The notes under the pieces were generated by a model. The model was not told where the DNA came from. It saw only the letters and a program-made list of their open reading frames with translations, and ran no database searches. The position numbers were made by a program, and so were the translations under genes. A stretch of DNA of 64,000 nt from Chlorella sorokiniana (Eukaryota; Chlorophyta; Trebouxiophyceae; Chlorellales; Chlorellaceae): assembly GCA_025917655.1 (NCBI GenBank), contig CP084609.1, forward strand, positions 1,302,001 to 1,366,000. Direction: 5' to 3'. Shown piece after piece: positions 10,529 to 21,300 of this stretch (position 1 is the stretch's first letter; the number at the start of each line of letters is the position of its first letter).

Positions 10529-13302
10529 CTACCGCCGTTCGGATAGCAAGGCGCTGCCGCTGGTGCCGCCCGTCTGGAACGTCTGGAAGGGCAGCGGCAC
10601 GCGTGGGCCCTCCACGGTGGTGAATGTGCGCTCCTGCAGGGGCAAAAACCAGGTCAGGCCGAGGCACGCTGCACATTAGCGGCAGTGGCCAGCGGGAAGG
10701 CCCACCGAGCGTGTACAGCCCGGCGACACGACGCCGCGGACGCATGTGCAGGGGCAGGTGGGAGCAGGCGGCCACAAGGCGGCGGCGGCAGCGAGACGCA
10801 CGCATCCCAGCGCGCATGCCTGGATGTGGTAGCAGCGGTCGGGGTCGAACCGCATGCCCCGCAGCCGCTCCGTCCACCGGTCGCACACAGCCTGCACGGC
10901 GGCGGCGGGGGGGGTGCGGTGTGCAGGTCATGCGTGCTCGCAGGCAGCGCTGCGGGCACAAGGCACCTGGCTGGGTGTGTGTGTGTGTGTTTGCCAAGGG
11001 CGCAGGGGGAAACGGAGCGTTGGATTTCTCGGGCTGCGTCACCTGCACCCTGTCGATCTCCTCGCCGCTGAGCTGGCGCGGCGTCAGCAGGCGGGCGATG
11101 GAGGCGTGCACGATGGTGCTCTGCTTGGGGGCCGCCCGGGAATGCGTCGCGCAGGCGCTTGCGCAGCTGCGGAGGGGTGCGTGCACCTCAAACAACGGTG
11201 GGCGCTCAACAAAACATGGGTCGCATCCCGACAGGCCAGGACCTGTCAACGGCACGAAGCCGAGTGCGCTGCAGCGGGTGCATACCACGCGGCGCGGGCC
11301 ACGGCTGCACCCCCTCAGGCTTGACAGGCCCCACCTGCGCCAGGTGGCCGGTGTGGTCCACGCTGCACAGCAGCAGCGTGCCGCTGTCCGCCATCAGCAG
11401 GCGGTGCACTTCGAAGCGCGGGGGGGGTGGCGGCGGCGGCCGAGCGGAACGCCTCCACCTCGCGGCCCAGGGTCTGGGGGTTGGGCTGCGGGGCGCGGCA
11501 TGGCGGGCGGGATGAACAGGGCAAGGGCGTGCGCACAGGAGAGGGTGATGCAGCAGTCTGATTGCAGCCATCAATGTGCATGCCTGCCGGAGCGGCTCAG
11601 CAAACTCCGGTGGTTGATGGGAACTTGCCGAGCCGCCCCGACAAAAAACGCGCAGCCGCCGCCAGCGCAGACGCCGCCCGCACCGACCCCCCGGGCTGCC
11701 CTGCCCCTGCCGCCGCCCACCCGTGCCGACTCCGCCTGTTCATGCGGGGTGCCGTCGAGGCGCAGCCCCCCGCCGCCGGGTCAAAGGGGTCCGGGCGCAG
11801 CGTGTGTGGCTGCGACGTCATGTAGACGGTGATGTGGTAGTGGGAGGGCTTGTTGGCGTGCGCCTTGGCGCCTGCTGGCCAGTCGAGCGCGAGGAGCAGC
11901 AGAGGAGGTGGGTGGTGGGGGCTGCGGGTTTTGCTAAGAGGGAATGGAGAGCGGGGATGACGTGACAGCCAGCAGCACCGGTCGACGAGGGATTGGTGAT
12001 CTCACGCCGCCCCCCGCAGCAACAGCAGCAGCGGCGCCCAGGGCGGGGCATGGCCAGCTGCGCACCCTCGGGCAGCGCTGCCATGACCTCTTGCGCCGCC
12101 TGCCACACCAGCTCCGCCAGCGGCTGGTTGCACTCCTGCGGCGGCGGCGAGGCATGGGGGCAAGGGGGAGGAAGCGGGGCCGTGGTGGTGGCTGTCCTGC
12201 AGGAAACTCGGGCCAGCGCCCTTGAAGTGGGCCATGCCTCGAAGCACTCTGGATCCGGGGCACGGGAGAGCGGCAGCAGCATCGCCCTGGGCCGCTCCCC
12301 AAACCGTCCGTGGCCAGCCCCACCGCTGGGCTCTCAACAGCTGGTCCTCGCCGCACCTGGAAAAAATCACCCCCAGCCTCACCGCCCCAGGCGGCAGCGG
12401 CACCGGGAAGGCGTCATAGTCGAGCGGCACGGCCTCGCCTGCGGCAGGGAGGGGGGCGGTGCGCAGACAGAGGGTGCGTCGCAGGGTTGCCCAGCACAAC
12501 GCGGGACAGGGAGGCTGCTGCCACAGGGGCGGGGTAGCCACTGAGCCTTGCCCTTGACCAACGCACTCGCAGAAGGATCGGGCCACATTGCGTGGGCCTG
12601 TGACGCCATCACCCGCGCCACCCACCCGCACCCTCCAGGTTTGTGAAGTACTGGCGCATCGCTTCCACCGCGGGCAGGTTGAGCCCGTGCTGCTGGAACT
12701 TGGCCGCCATGTCGTCATACACTGCCGCCAGCAGGCTCGGGTCGCTCTGCTGCTCCTCGCTCACTGCGCAGTGCCGGGACGCGGACGAAGCGGCCGCAGG
12801 CAGCGCGGCGTGGAGCGTGCAACCAGGGGCGGCGGTGGGCTCGACTCTTTGGCGTGCGGCTGCGTGTGATGTGCCTACATGGGCCGCCCACCTGTCACCT
12901 TGGCCCTCAGGTTGGCGCTCATGTCTGGAATGTTCACGCTGGAGCCCACGATGCTCACCCTGGACCGTTTCAACAGGGGCAGGCATGCCGGCGACCAGGA
13001 TGCAGCGACGACGCGCGGGAGTGCGGCACGCGGCTGCGACGAGCCGATGCCCCAGAGGGGCTGGGCCACCCCCGCGCTACTCCCTCCCTCCCTCCTTCCC
13101 GCCATGCTCACTTGCACTGTGCTTCCTCCTCCGCGGCATCCACAATCGCGTGTGCAGCTGCATCAACACCAGGCGCATCCTGTGCCGCGAGTGGCTCAGA
13201 CGTGCCGTTGGCGGTCAGGCGCCGGGCGGCGGTTTTATGGCGGTGCCACTGAAACCAGGCCAGTGTACCGAGCAACGCCCTGCGACGCACTTCGCAGGGC
13301 AA
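10529..13302 (-). CDS. 2H-phosphoesterase-superfamily-like protein (LigT / cyclic phosphodiesterase type)
   Basis: The exons contain two His-x-Thr/Ser motifs in the order expected for the 2H superfamily: HYHITVYM (about 11845) and VHASIARLL (about 11095). Members of that superfamily hydrolyse cyclic phosphodiester bonds, often in RNA. Between them lies LRFEVHRLLMADSGTLLLCS. N-terminal exons read VSIVGSSVNIPDMSANLRAK (about 12900-12960), DDMAAKFQQHGLNLPAVEA (about 12700) and LPPGAVRLGVIFSRCGE (about 12390). The 3' exons read WTERLRGMRFDPDRCYHIQ (about 10850) and ERTFTTVEGP, ending at TAG 10529-10531. The junction from the first recognisable exon (ending EEEAQCK, about 13110) to VSIVG keeps phase. 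That first exon has no ATG before an in-frame stop at about 13303, so the 5' end is unresolved. The fold assignment rests on motifs only, and the substrate is unknown. Confidence 0.6.
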
Positions 13303-14435
13303 TCAGTCCAATGGGTTGATGGCAGCGTTACAAACCGAGAAAAGGCAATTAAGTTCGGCTGGAGGCCGCACCAAACTGCCGCCTCCACTGCCGCTGCCGG
13401 TGCACCCTGCAGCATAGCTTCAAGTACAGCTGATCCAAGCCAAACTTTGAGCGGAACAACAGGGTTGGCACAAGGTGGTTCAAGCGACACTCCCGCAGAC
13501 AAGCATAAAGGAGCTACAAAACTGTAGCAAACACATGAAAATAGATCTCCAGTCATGAGAAATAGCATCGTTTTCCAGGAAGGCCTGGGTTGCTAACCTG
13601 GCCGCAGGCCAGGCCCGTCAAGCGACGCAAGGGATAGCAAGTCTCAATAGCTTGTCCAGCCGCAGATCTTCATCACCGAGCCTAAACCTCAAGAATCTAA
13701 TATCTTTGCATCATACATGTGTCATAATGCAGCAAGAAGTCTTTATGAGCCTAGCGGCGCTGCCCGCTGCCCGCTGCCCGCTGCCGCTGCCTGCAGTTGC
13801 CAGCAGTGGGCGCGCCAGTCCACAAGTGGCAGTCTTGCCCGTGCTGCAGAGATATCTGCACAGAGGCTCCCTTGTCCCAAATGTCTCGTGCTACGATATC
13901 GTACTTGCGCAACACCACCACGACAACAGGAACCCGCATCCCAGCATGGCCGCTGCTCAGACCACCAGTGCATCACCAAGCAAGCATATCTGGCACTTTG
14001 GACTTTGTTTGTTGTCGTTGAAGAAAGACGCGAGCAATATCGGGACGTCAGCCCCCAATTTTCTCCGCCTTTCTTCGTCGCTTGGCAGGGCATTTTCTGC
14101 CCAGCCGGGCGGTTGCCCTCGTTCATGACCGTGTGCTAGTGCATCTTACATCTCTTAGGTAGCTGCTGAACGCGCCTGGGGCCTACATGCTGTGAACCTG
14201 GGGTAGTTGGTGCTTGGCTCTTCCCCCTCAGCCCCTTTCTGACGCAGCACGCTTCGACCCAACTGAGCGCCAAAGCGGCTTTCATCAACTTAGCAGGCAA
14301 GCGATGTGCAGTCGGACGGCTGGTACGCGTAGGGCGCCAGATGCGGCTACCAGACATGGAGCAGCACCTGCGTGGGGTGGTTGGGGCCGCGCTGGCCGCT
14401 GCGTTTCGCTCGGGAACGCATATAGAGTGTTTTGC
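13303..14435. other. Intergenic region, no supported gene
   Basis: About 1.1 kb of lower-GC sequence between divergent genes. It probably holds the unresolved 5' end of the 2H-phosphoesterase gene and the promoter of the downstream membrane-protein gene. A short perfect palindrome-like hairpin (CTGGCC-GCA-GGCCAG) lies at about 13598-13612. The open frames at 13652-14139 overlap each other on both strands and look like chance frames. Confidence 0.4.
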
Positions 14436-17400
14436 ATGCAGCTCAACGCCTGGCCGCTGCTCCTCGCTGCCGCCGCCTGCAGCCCAACCATGCGGCAACA
14501 GCGGCGCTGCGGCAGCCTGCGCTTGGCTCTGCTCGTCTGCCTGCTGGCGCTGTCCCATCGCGCAAATGGGCAGGGTGAGTCAGCATCCAGTGGTGCATGC
14601 GGACGGTGTCTGCAGGCAGGGGGCAGCCTGGTGCATGGTGGGGTGCCTGGCTGCACCGCTGGCCGGCGTGGGGGCCGAACCCGACAGGGAGCAAGGGGTG
14701 CAACGGAAGCTCTGATGGTCTCCCTGCTCACGGATCTACACAACACCCTGCAGGCCTCCTAGATATGCTGCTTGAAGGAGCTGGTGCAGCTCCTGCCACC
14801 CCCACCGGCGATGCCACCACCGCCCCCGCCACTGGCGAAGGCCAGCCTGTGACCACCCCTACCACTGGGGAGGGCCAGCCCGTAACCCCCACCCCCACCA
14901 CCGCGGACGGCCAGCCTGTGACTACCCCCACCACTGGGGAGGGCCAGCCCGTAACCCCCACCCCCACCACTGCGGACGGCCAGCCTGTGACCACCCCCAC
15001 CACTGGGGAGGGCCAGCCCGTAACCCCCAACCCCACCACCGCGGACGGCCAGCCTGTGACAACCCCCTCCACTGGGGAGGGCCAGCCCGTAACCCCCACC
15101 CCCACCACTGCCGACGGCCAGCCTGTGACGACCCCCACCCCCACCACCGCGGACGGCCAGCCCGCAACCACCACTCCCACCACTGCCGACGGCCAGCCTG
15201 TGACAACCCCCACCCCGGCCACCACCGCCCCTGCCACCACCACCCCGGCCACCACCACCACGCCCGCTGCTCCAGTTGCAGCTGCTCCAGGGGGCAGCCA
15301 CGCCCGTGGCAGGCGGCGCCACCACCCTCAGCCGCTGAATGCCGGCGAGGTGACGACTGGCACGCCGCCGGTCGCCCTGCCTCCGGGCGCCGACTCGTCA
15401 GGAGGTGGGCGGGGCAGCTGGACTGCGCTGGGAGGGGAAGGGCCTGCGAAGTTGATTGCCCCCGGCACAGCGCCGGAGGGCAAGGGTACCGACACACCGC
15501 CTGCTGCTTGGCTGCCGCTGCCGCCCTGACAGCCTCCCTTCCTGCCGCCCTGCGCAACACGGCGCTTGCAGTCGCCAACGTGGGCACCATCGGCATCGAG
15601 GACCTGCTGCAGCAGGAGGACCAGCTGCCGCCCGCCCCCATGAGCTGGCAGACGCTGCAGAAGGTGCGCTGCCCGCGGGGCATTTGTTTGAGGACCCTGT
15701 GGGTAGGGGGAGGGGGAGCGAGGCTCCGGTGGAAGCGCGGTCCGTGGCCGGGAGACGTTCGTGGCAGGGCGCTGAGATGCCGCGTCCTGCTCCGACCAGC
15801 CTGATGCGTCAGTCGATGCCTCCGGCCCACCACCTCTCCGCCTATGTCACACCCGAACAACCCTGCCCTTCCACACACACTCAGACACACACGCCCGCTG
15901 CCCTGCGCAGGACTGCCAGCTGGTGTTCTCACTGGTGATCCGTGGCTCTTTCATCGCGCCCTTCACCTCGCCCAAGGCCACCGTCATCGCCCGCGTCCTG
16001 CGCGACCGCTACCTGCGCTCCGCCCAACTCCCGACATCTCCGTCGCCGCATTGAACACTTTCCCGGTGCGGGGGAGGGGGTGCCACAGCGGGTGCAGACG
16101 GGCGTGTTGGTGGTGGTGGGGCAGGCGGGCGGCTTGCGCTGCCCGTGGCGGGCACCGCACACCGCACCGACCCATCTTGACGGTGCGCGCGGGCGTGCGT
16201 GTGGTGGCATCCCTTGTTTACCCTCCCCCTTGGCCCTCCCCACCGCTTGCTTCCTGCTGCAGTACCTCTCTTACGACACCATCAACGGCTCGGACCTGGC
16301 ATCCCCCACCGACGAAGCTCTCGCAGCGTCGGGCGCGCTGGGCACCGCGGCTTCGGGCAACCGCCGCCTGCTGGCCCGCGCCGCCGCCTCCCGCCGCCTG
16401 CTCCAGATTGAGAAGAGCGGGGCGGAGCTTAAGATTGTGGTGGCCACTTCCTCTCTGCGCACCGACTCCGAGATTGCGACGTTTGAGGAGGGGGTGGACA
16501 GCGGGCGCATGGCGCGAGACTTCACGCTGGCCGGTGAGCTCCCTTGGATTATGGGGGGAGGGGGGCGTGTGTGTAGAGGGCTCGGGTGGAGGGCGCAGGG
16601 GCGGCGTCCTTGCTCCTGTGTCCTCAGACGCTGTCTGCGCCATGCATGGCGGGAGAGCACCCCGCTGTAGGGGGTGCACCCCACCGACAGATTCCCCGGA
16701 GGGTGGGAGGCAAGGGGGACAGGCTCCCATCCCCGCTTTCGTCCTCATCTCCCCCCTTTCCCCTCCCAGGCATCGACACCGAGAACCTGACCCTGCTGAT
16801 GCCGCCGTACCAGGAGGACCTCATCGGCCCCGGCAACCTGGACCAGGAGGGCAGCGGCGGCACGCAGGTGCACACCGCCGCGCCGCCCGCCCCTCCCGCG
16901 CCCCCGCTCCCCGGGCCTCCGCCAGCCGCACCGCGCTGCTTGCTACCCCCTGAGATTTGAGCCTGCTGAGCCTTGAGCCCTCCCCCCCCCGCCCCTCCCC
17001 CTCCTGCCGTGCAGTCCTGGGTGATTGGCGTGGTGGTGGGCGCGGTGCTGCTCATCCTGCCGGGCCCGCTCTTCCTGCTGGTGCGGTGGCGCAAGCGCAA
17101 GAACCGCGAGGCGCGCGAGGTGCAGGCGGCGGAGGCGGAGGCGGCGCGGCAGCGCATGCACTCCAAAATGATGCGCCCGGGCAGCAAGAGCTTCACCATC
17201 CGGCCGGGCTCGTCAGCTGACATCATGGTGAGGCCGCGGGGGGCGGGGGGGGAACGGTGCTTGCTCTCTCATGCTGTGATGCTGTGCGGTTTGAGGGGCT
17301 GCCCACTGGCAGTGAGCCGAGGGGTGCTTCTGTGCACGCTTTGCCAGTTGCTTCGCTTGCGCATCACGCGTTGCGCTGCCCGGAGCATCACCAAAGCTCG

Positions 17401-17781
17401 TTCACCAAAGCTGGGGGCCGCCGCGCCGAGCCGCTGCCTCATCAACAACCCTGCATGCCGCGCCTGCTGCAGGTGCGGTCTGGCAGCGTGGGCGGCCTGG
17501 CCGGCTACAACGCCAACGGGCGGCTGCAGTCGTGGAGCGGGTCTCCGGAGCGGCAGTACGGGCAGTACAACGCGTACGGCGTGTCCCGCCAGACCAGCGT
17601 CACCTCCCTCGGCTCCACGCTGCCCTCCGCCCGCGGCGGCTCCTACTCCGCTCGCTCTTCGCTGCCGGGCACCGCCCGCACGCCCTACATGGCGCCCGTG
17701 GCGCTGCCGCCGGGCGCATACGAGGAGGAGCTGCAGACGGCGCGCTCGGTGCGCAGCCAGAGCCAGCATGGCGGAAGCTGA
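14436..17781 (+). CDS. Type I membrane protein with Pro/Thr tandem-repeat ectodomain
   Basis: Exon 1 is 14436-14574. A second ATG at 14490 begins a good signal peptide (LALLVCLLALSHRANGQ). Exon 1 joins in phase to exon 2 at 14754 (GLLDMLLEGAG), which encodes the repeat block QPVTTPTTGEGQPVTPTPTT. Later exons give SLPAALRNTALAVANVGTIG, LVFSLVIRGSFIAPF and ELKIVVATSSLRTDSEIATF, an unrecognised extracellular region. A single transmembrane helix (WVIGVVVGAVLLILPGPLFL, about 17020-17085) is followed by a stop-transfer RWRKRKNR and a Ser/Tyr/Gly-rich cytoplasmic tail ending at TGA 17781. Near 16030 the frame must change to reach ISVAALNTFP and the next donor site. This is a surface protein with a mucin- or hydroxyproline-rich-like stalk. 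Its function is unknown. Confidence 0.65.
14840..15190 (+). repeat. Coding minisatellite, 69-bp units
   Basis: Four full 69-bp units start at 14840, 14909, 14978 and 15047, followed by shortened units of 39 bp (15116) and 36 bp (15155). Each full unit encodes 23 residues, GQPVTTPTTGEG plus QPVTPTPTTAD. Every unit length is a multiple of 3, so copy-number change keeps the frame. Confidence 0.95.
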
Positions 17782-18302
17782 GCGGCACCTGGCGGGACGG
17801 AGCCAGCCGCAGCGATGGCAGCTGCACGCCCGCCTCGACTCATCCCCCTAGCCGCACAAACGCAACGTGAAGCCCCCCGTCAGACCCTGCACCTTCCCAT
17901 GTACAGCCCAGCCCAGCTAGAGTAGCCTTTGCAGCAGACGGCGAGCAACCCTGTCCAACCCGAGCGGCGGCGCATAATGGTGCTGCGCAGCTCGCGGTGC
18001 CTCATCCTCCAGGTTGACTTTCCTTAGAGCAGCGTCCACGACTCTCCGCCCTTTCTTCTCCCCCGCTTCTTTCTGCACTGCTGGCTTCTAGAGCCCATTG
18101 CCACTGATGGGCCGGCCAATTGTCGCCCCCAAGCCCTGCTGTTGTGTCTGCTGGGAGGGCCCTCCTCTCTCTGGGGCCTGCAACCGCTTCCAGCCTCAAG
18201 TTTTGTGTAACAAAGCAACACCTCTACCGCAGAGCAGCTGAGGCCATTTTTGCGCCGCTGGAGCCAGGTGTTGCAGTGTTGCCTGCGTCGGTTACACGGA
18301 GG
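17782..18302. other. Convergent 3' spacer
   Basis: This 521-bp spacer lies between the stop codons of the type I membrane protein gene and URB1. It should be 3' UTR sequence of both. I see no conserved coding sequence. Confidence 0.45.
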
Positions 18303-21300
18303 TCACTCCAAAGCCTGGTCTGTGTCAAAACGAGCTCCAAGCTTTTCGTTGACGGCGGAAAGCGCCGCCAGGCTGCCTGCCGCCTCGCGAAGCTGCACGG
18401 GCACGGCGGCGCCGCTGCCGCCCGCGAGCTGCTCCACCTCTCGCAGGAAAGCCAGCAGGTGGCGCAGGGGAACGGCCGCCAAAGAGTCCCCCTCCCAGCC
18501 AAAGCGGCGCTGCTTCCAACTGCTGCCAGCGCGGCGGCGGCCAGCTGGAGGGCCGCCGCAACCATTTGCTGCGCTGCGGCGGCGCCGCCGCTGCCCCGCA
18601 TCACCGCCCGCAGCTGCAGCAGGCGGCGCAGGGCCTGCAGCGCTGCCGCAGACGCGTCGGCAGCGGCAGCACCGCCGCCGCCAAGCCGCTGCGCCTCTGC
18701 GGGTCGCAGCAGGGCACGCAGCGCGGAATCTGCGGCCGCAGCCAGCCAGGGGATGAGGCCAGACTGGTGCGCCAGCTGGCGGGCGGCGCGGGGGATGCAG
18801 GCCGCCACGCACAGCATGCGCAGCGACAGCGCCTTGGCTGCGGGCTCCGCGACTGCGCAAGAGGGCGGGGCGGAGGGCAGAGGGGCAGGCTCAGCCAGCA
18901 GCCCTGTCCCCAGCGGGCAGGCTCAGCCAGCATCCCCGCACCCAGCTGCTGCCCCACATCATCCGCTCGCAGCGCCGGCTCAGCGCCACATCAGCCCCGT
19001 CCGTCCGCCCGGCGCCTCACCGCAGGAGTCTGCCAGGCTCATGGCCAGCTCGGCGACGTGTTGGCGGCGGTACAGCGCGGCGTCCTCGGCGGTACGCAGC
19101 CCGGCCAGCAGCAGCGCCAGCAGCCAGCGCCGCTCCGCCGCCGCCGCCTGGCCGCCCGCCAGCAGCAGCTGGCCCAGCAGCGGGACCTCCTGCGAGGGTG
19201 GCGGATGGGGTGTGGACAGGGTGGGTGGGTGGGGTGAGTGGTAGGGGAGTGGGGACTGAGAACCGAAGTAACAACTTGATCCCCAGAACCGCTCCAAGGC
19301 ATGACGAGCTGACTGACCGGGGGAGCAAGCAGGGCTGCCCAAGCATGCGCATGTGCTCCAGCCCCCCTCCTCCCCCAACAAACACACACACACACACACA
19401 AGCACACGTGTTGCCATGCAGTCCCCGCCCACAGCTTACATACCCCCAGGTTCAGCACCGCCCTGCGCGACAGGTGCTTGCACACAGCCGGGTACATCGC
19501 CTCGCCGGGGTGGAGGCACAGCAGGGCTGAGGGGGGAACGGGCGGCGGGGGCTCACAGCGTGAGGCACAGAGGGCAGCAAGGTGCAGGCTGGTGCGGGCT
19601 GCCCCCTTTAGGCTGCGGACCAGGTCCCAGTCGCTGCGCGTGTCACAACAACTGCCCCCGGCCCCCAGGTTGGAAGCAGGCAGCCATCGGGAGGCTGTGC
19701 TCAGCTCAGAAAGAATGCAGGAGAAAGTGGGATGCTGGCTGGCGGTCAGGTGCCGCCGCCGCATCACCCCCCTCCCCCGGGCTCACCAGCTTCAGCAAGG
19801 AACACAGCGTGCACGGCGGGCAGGCGCTGGAAGGGGCGCGTCACGGCGGCGCGCAGCGCACCCAACAGCACGCTGCGCCACGGAAGGAAAGCGCGGCGGC
19901 GGGTGAGGGCCGGGAAGTGGCAGGGCGAGCGGCCGCTGCTGGTGGTGCATATCACGGCAGACCGCTGCGCAGGGCCCTCTCTTTGCACATAACACAGGCC
20001 CCACGGCAACACAGCTGCGCAGACCCACAGCTGGGCAGCAGGCGCCCTTTCCCCCGCCAAAACAGACAGACACACGCCACTCTGAAGCCCTCCCTGCCCA
20101 CCCGCCCACCACACACACACGCACCTCAGCTGCTGCTTCTCGCGGAAGTCCGGGCGGCGGCCGCCGCCAGCTGCGCGTCGAACAGGGCCAGGGCCTGGTA
20201 GGCGGCGCCGCGCAGCCCGGGGTCCGCGGCGGCCAGGCCACGCAGGCTCGCTGCAGAGCAAGGGTTGGGGGGGGGTGTGTGTGTGGGGGCGCTGAGGGGG
20301 CAGTGGAGGGCTGAAGGGAGGGGCTGATGAGTTTGGGGGCGATGCAGAGGGGCACAAGGAGGGGGGCCAGACAGCAGGCCGCGCACAGCAGCAGCCAAAG
20401 CCGGCCGGCCGGGCAGCCCGCACTGGGCAGCCCCTGCTGGCAAGCCTCTGAGGAAAATGTCAAGCGGCGGCCACGCTGCGCCCGCTGTGCCAGCAAGGGG
20501 CCTCACCAGAGAGCAGCCCAGCCTCCACAAACGCGGGGGGCAGCAGGCGCCGCCGCAGGCAGGAGCAGCAGAAGGGGAGGAGGAAGCCGGGGTCGTAGGC
20601 GGCGGCGGCGGCGGGCAGCGGGGCCACCGTCGCAGCGCCGCCCCGGCGTCGCCGTCGCCGCCGCTGCTGCAGCTGCCGGGGTCGGCCAGGGCGCAGGCCT
20701 CTGGCCAGTGGCAGACGGTGAGGGGGCGCGCAGGGGGTCCAGCGGCAGGCGCTGCCGCAGCACCGCCCACTGCTGCTCTTCGCCGGCGGCGACGGCGGGA
20801 GCTGCTGCCTGCTGCAGCGCCGCGGCCGCAGGGCCCCAGGCAAAGCTGCAGGGGAGGGGGGGGGGGTCAAGGGGCAAGTCGGAACGGAAGGGGGTAAACA
20901 TGATAGAAGGAGCGCTGCAATGCCCCAGGAATGCTTCAAGGGGCAGATCGCAGCATAAAGCAGCACAGAGCAGCACAGCGCAGCGCAGCGCAGCGCAGCG
21001 CAGCACGCGGGCCGCACCACGAGTCGCTCAAGGGGCCGTGCAGCAGGGCAGCCAGGGCGGCGTGCTCGGCGCCCTCCGCAGCCGCGGCTGCGTCGCCGCG
21101 CCGCGCCCGCTCCCACTGCCGCCGGTTGATGGCGGCAGCCAGGCTCCAGGCGGCGGCGTCGGCGGGAGAGCAGGAGGCACCGTATGAGGCCATGAGCAGC
21201 GGCAGCAGCGCGCCCTCAGCCGCCTCCACCACGCGCAGCTGCTCGGCGGCGGCGGCAGCCGTCGCACCGCCGCCGCCGTACCGCTGGTGCAGGTCCAGCA

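Noticed and set aside
13652-14139. A possible small gene in the spacer before the type I membrane-protein gene
   Set aside because: Frames overlap on both strands, have no conserved motif and are Cys- and Gln-rich by composition only.
14840-15190. Regularly spaced repeats that might suggest a CRISPR array
   Set aside because: Units are adjacent with no unique spacers, are multiples of 3 and read through as protein. The genome is eukaryotic.
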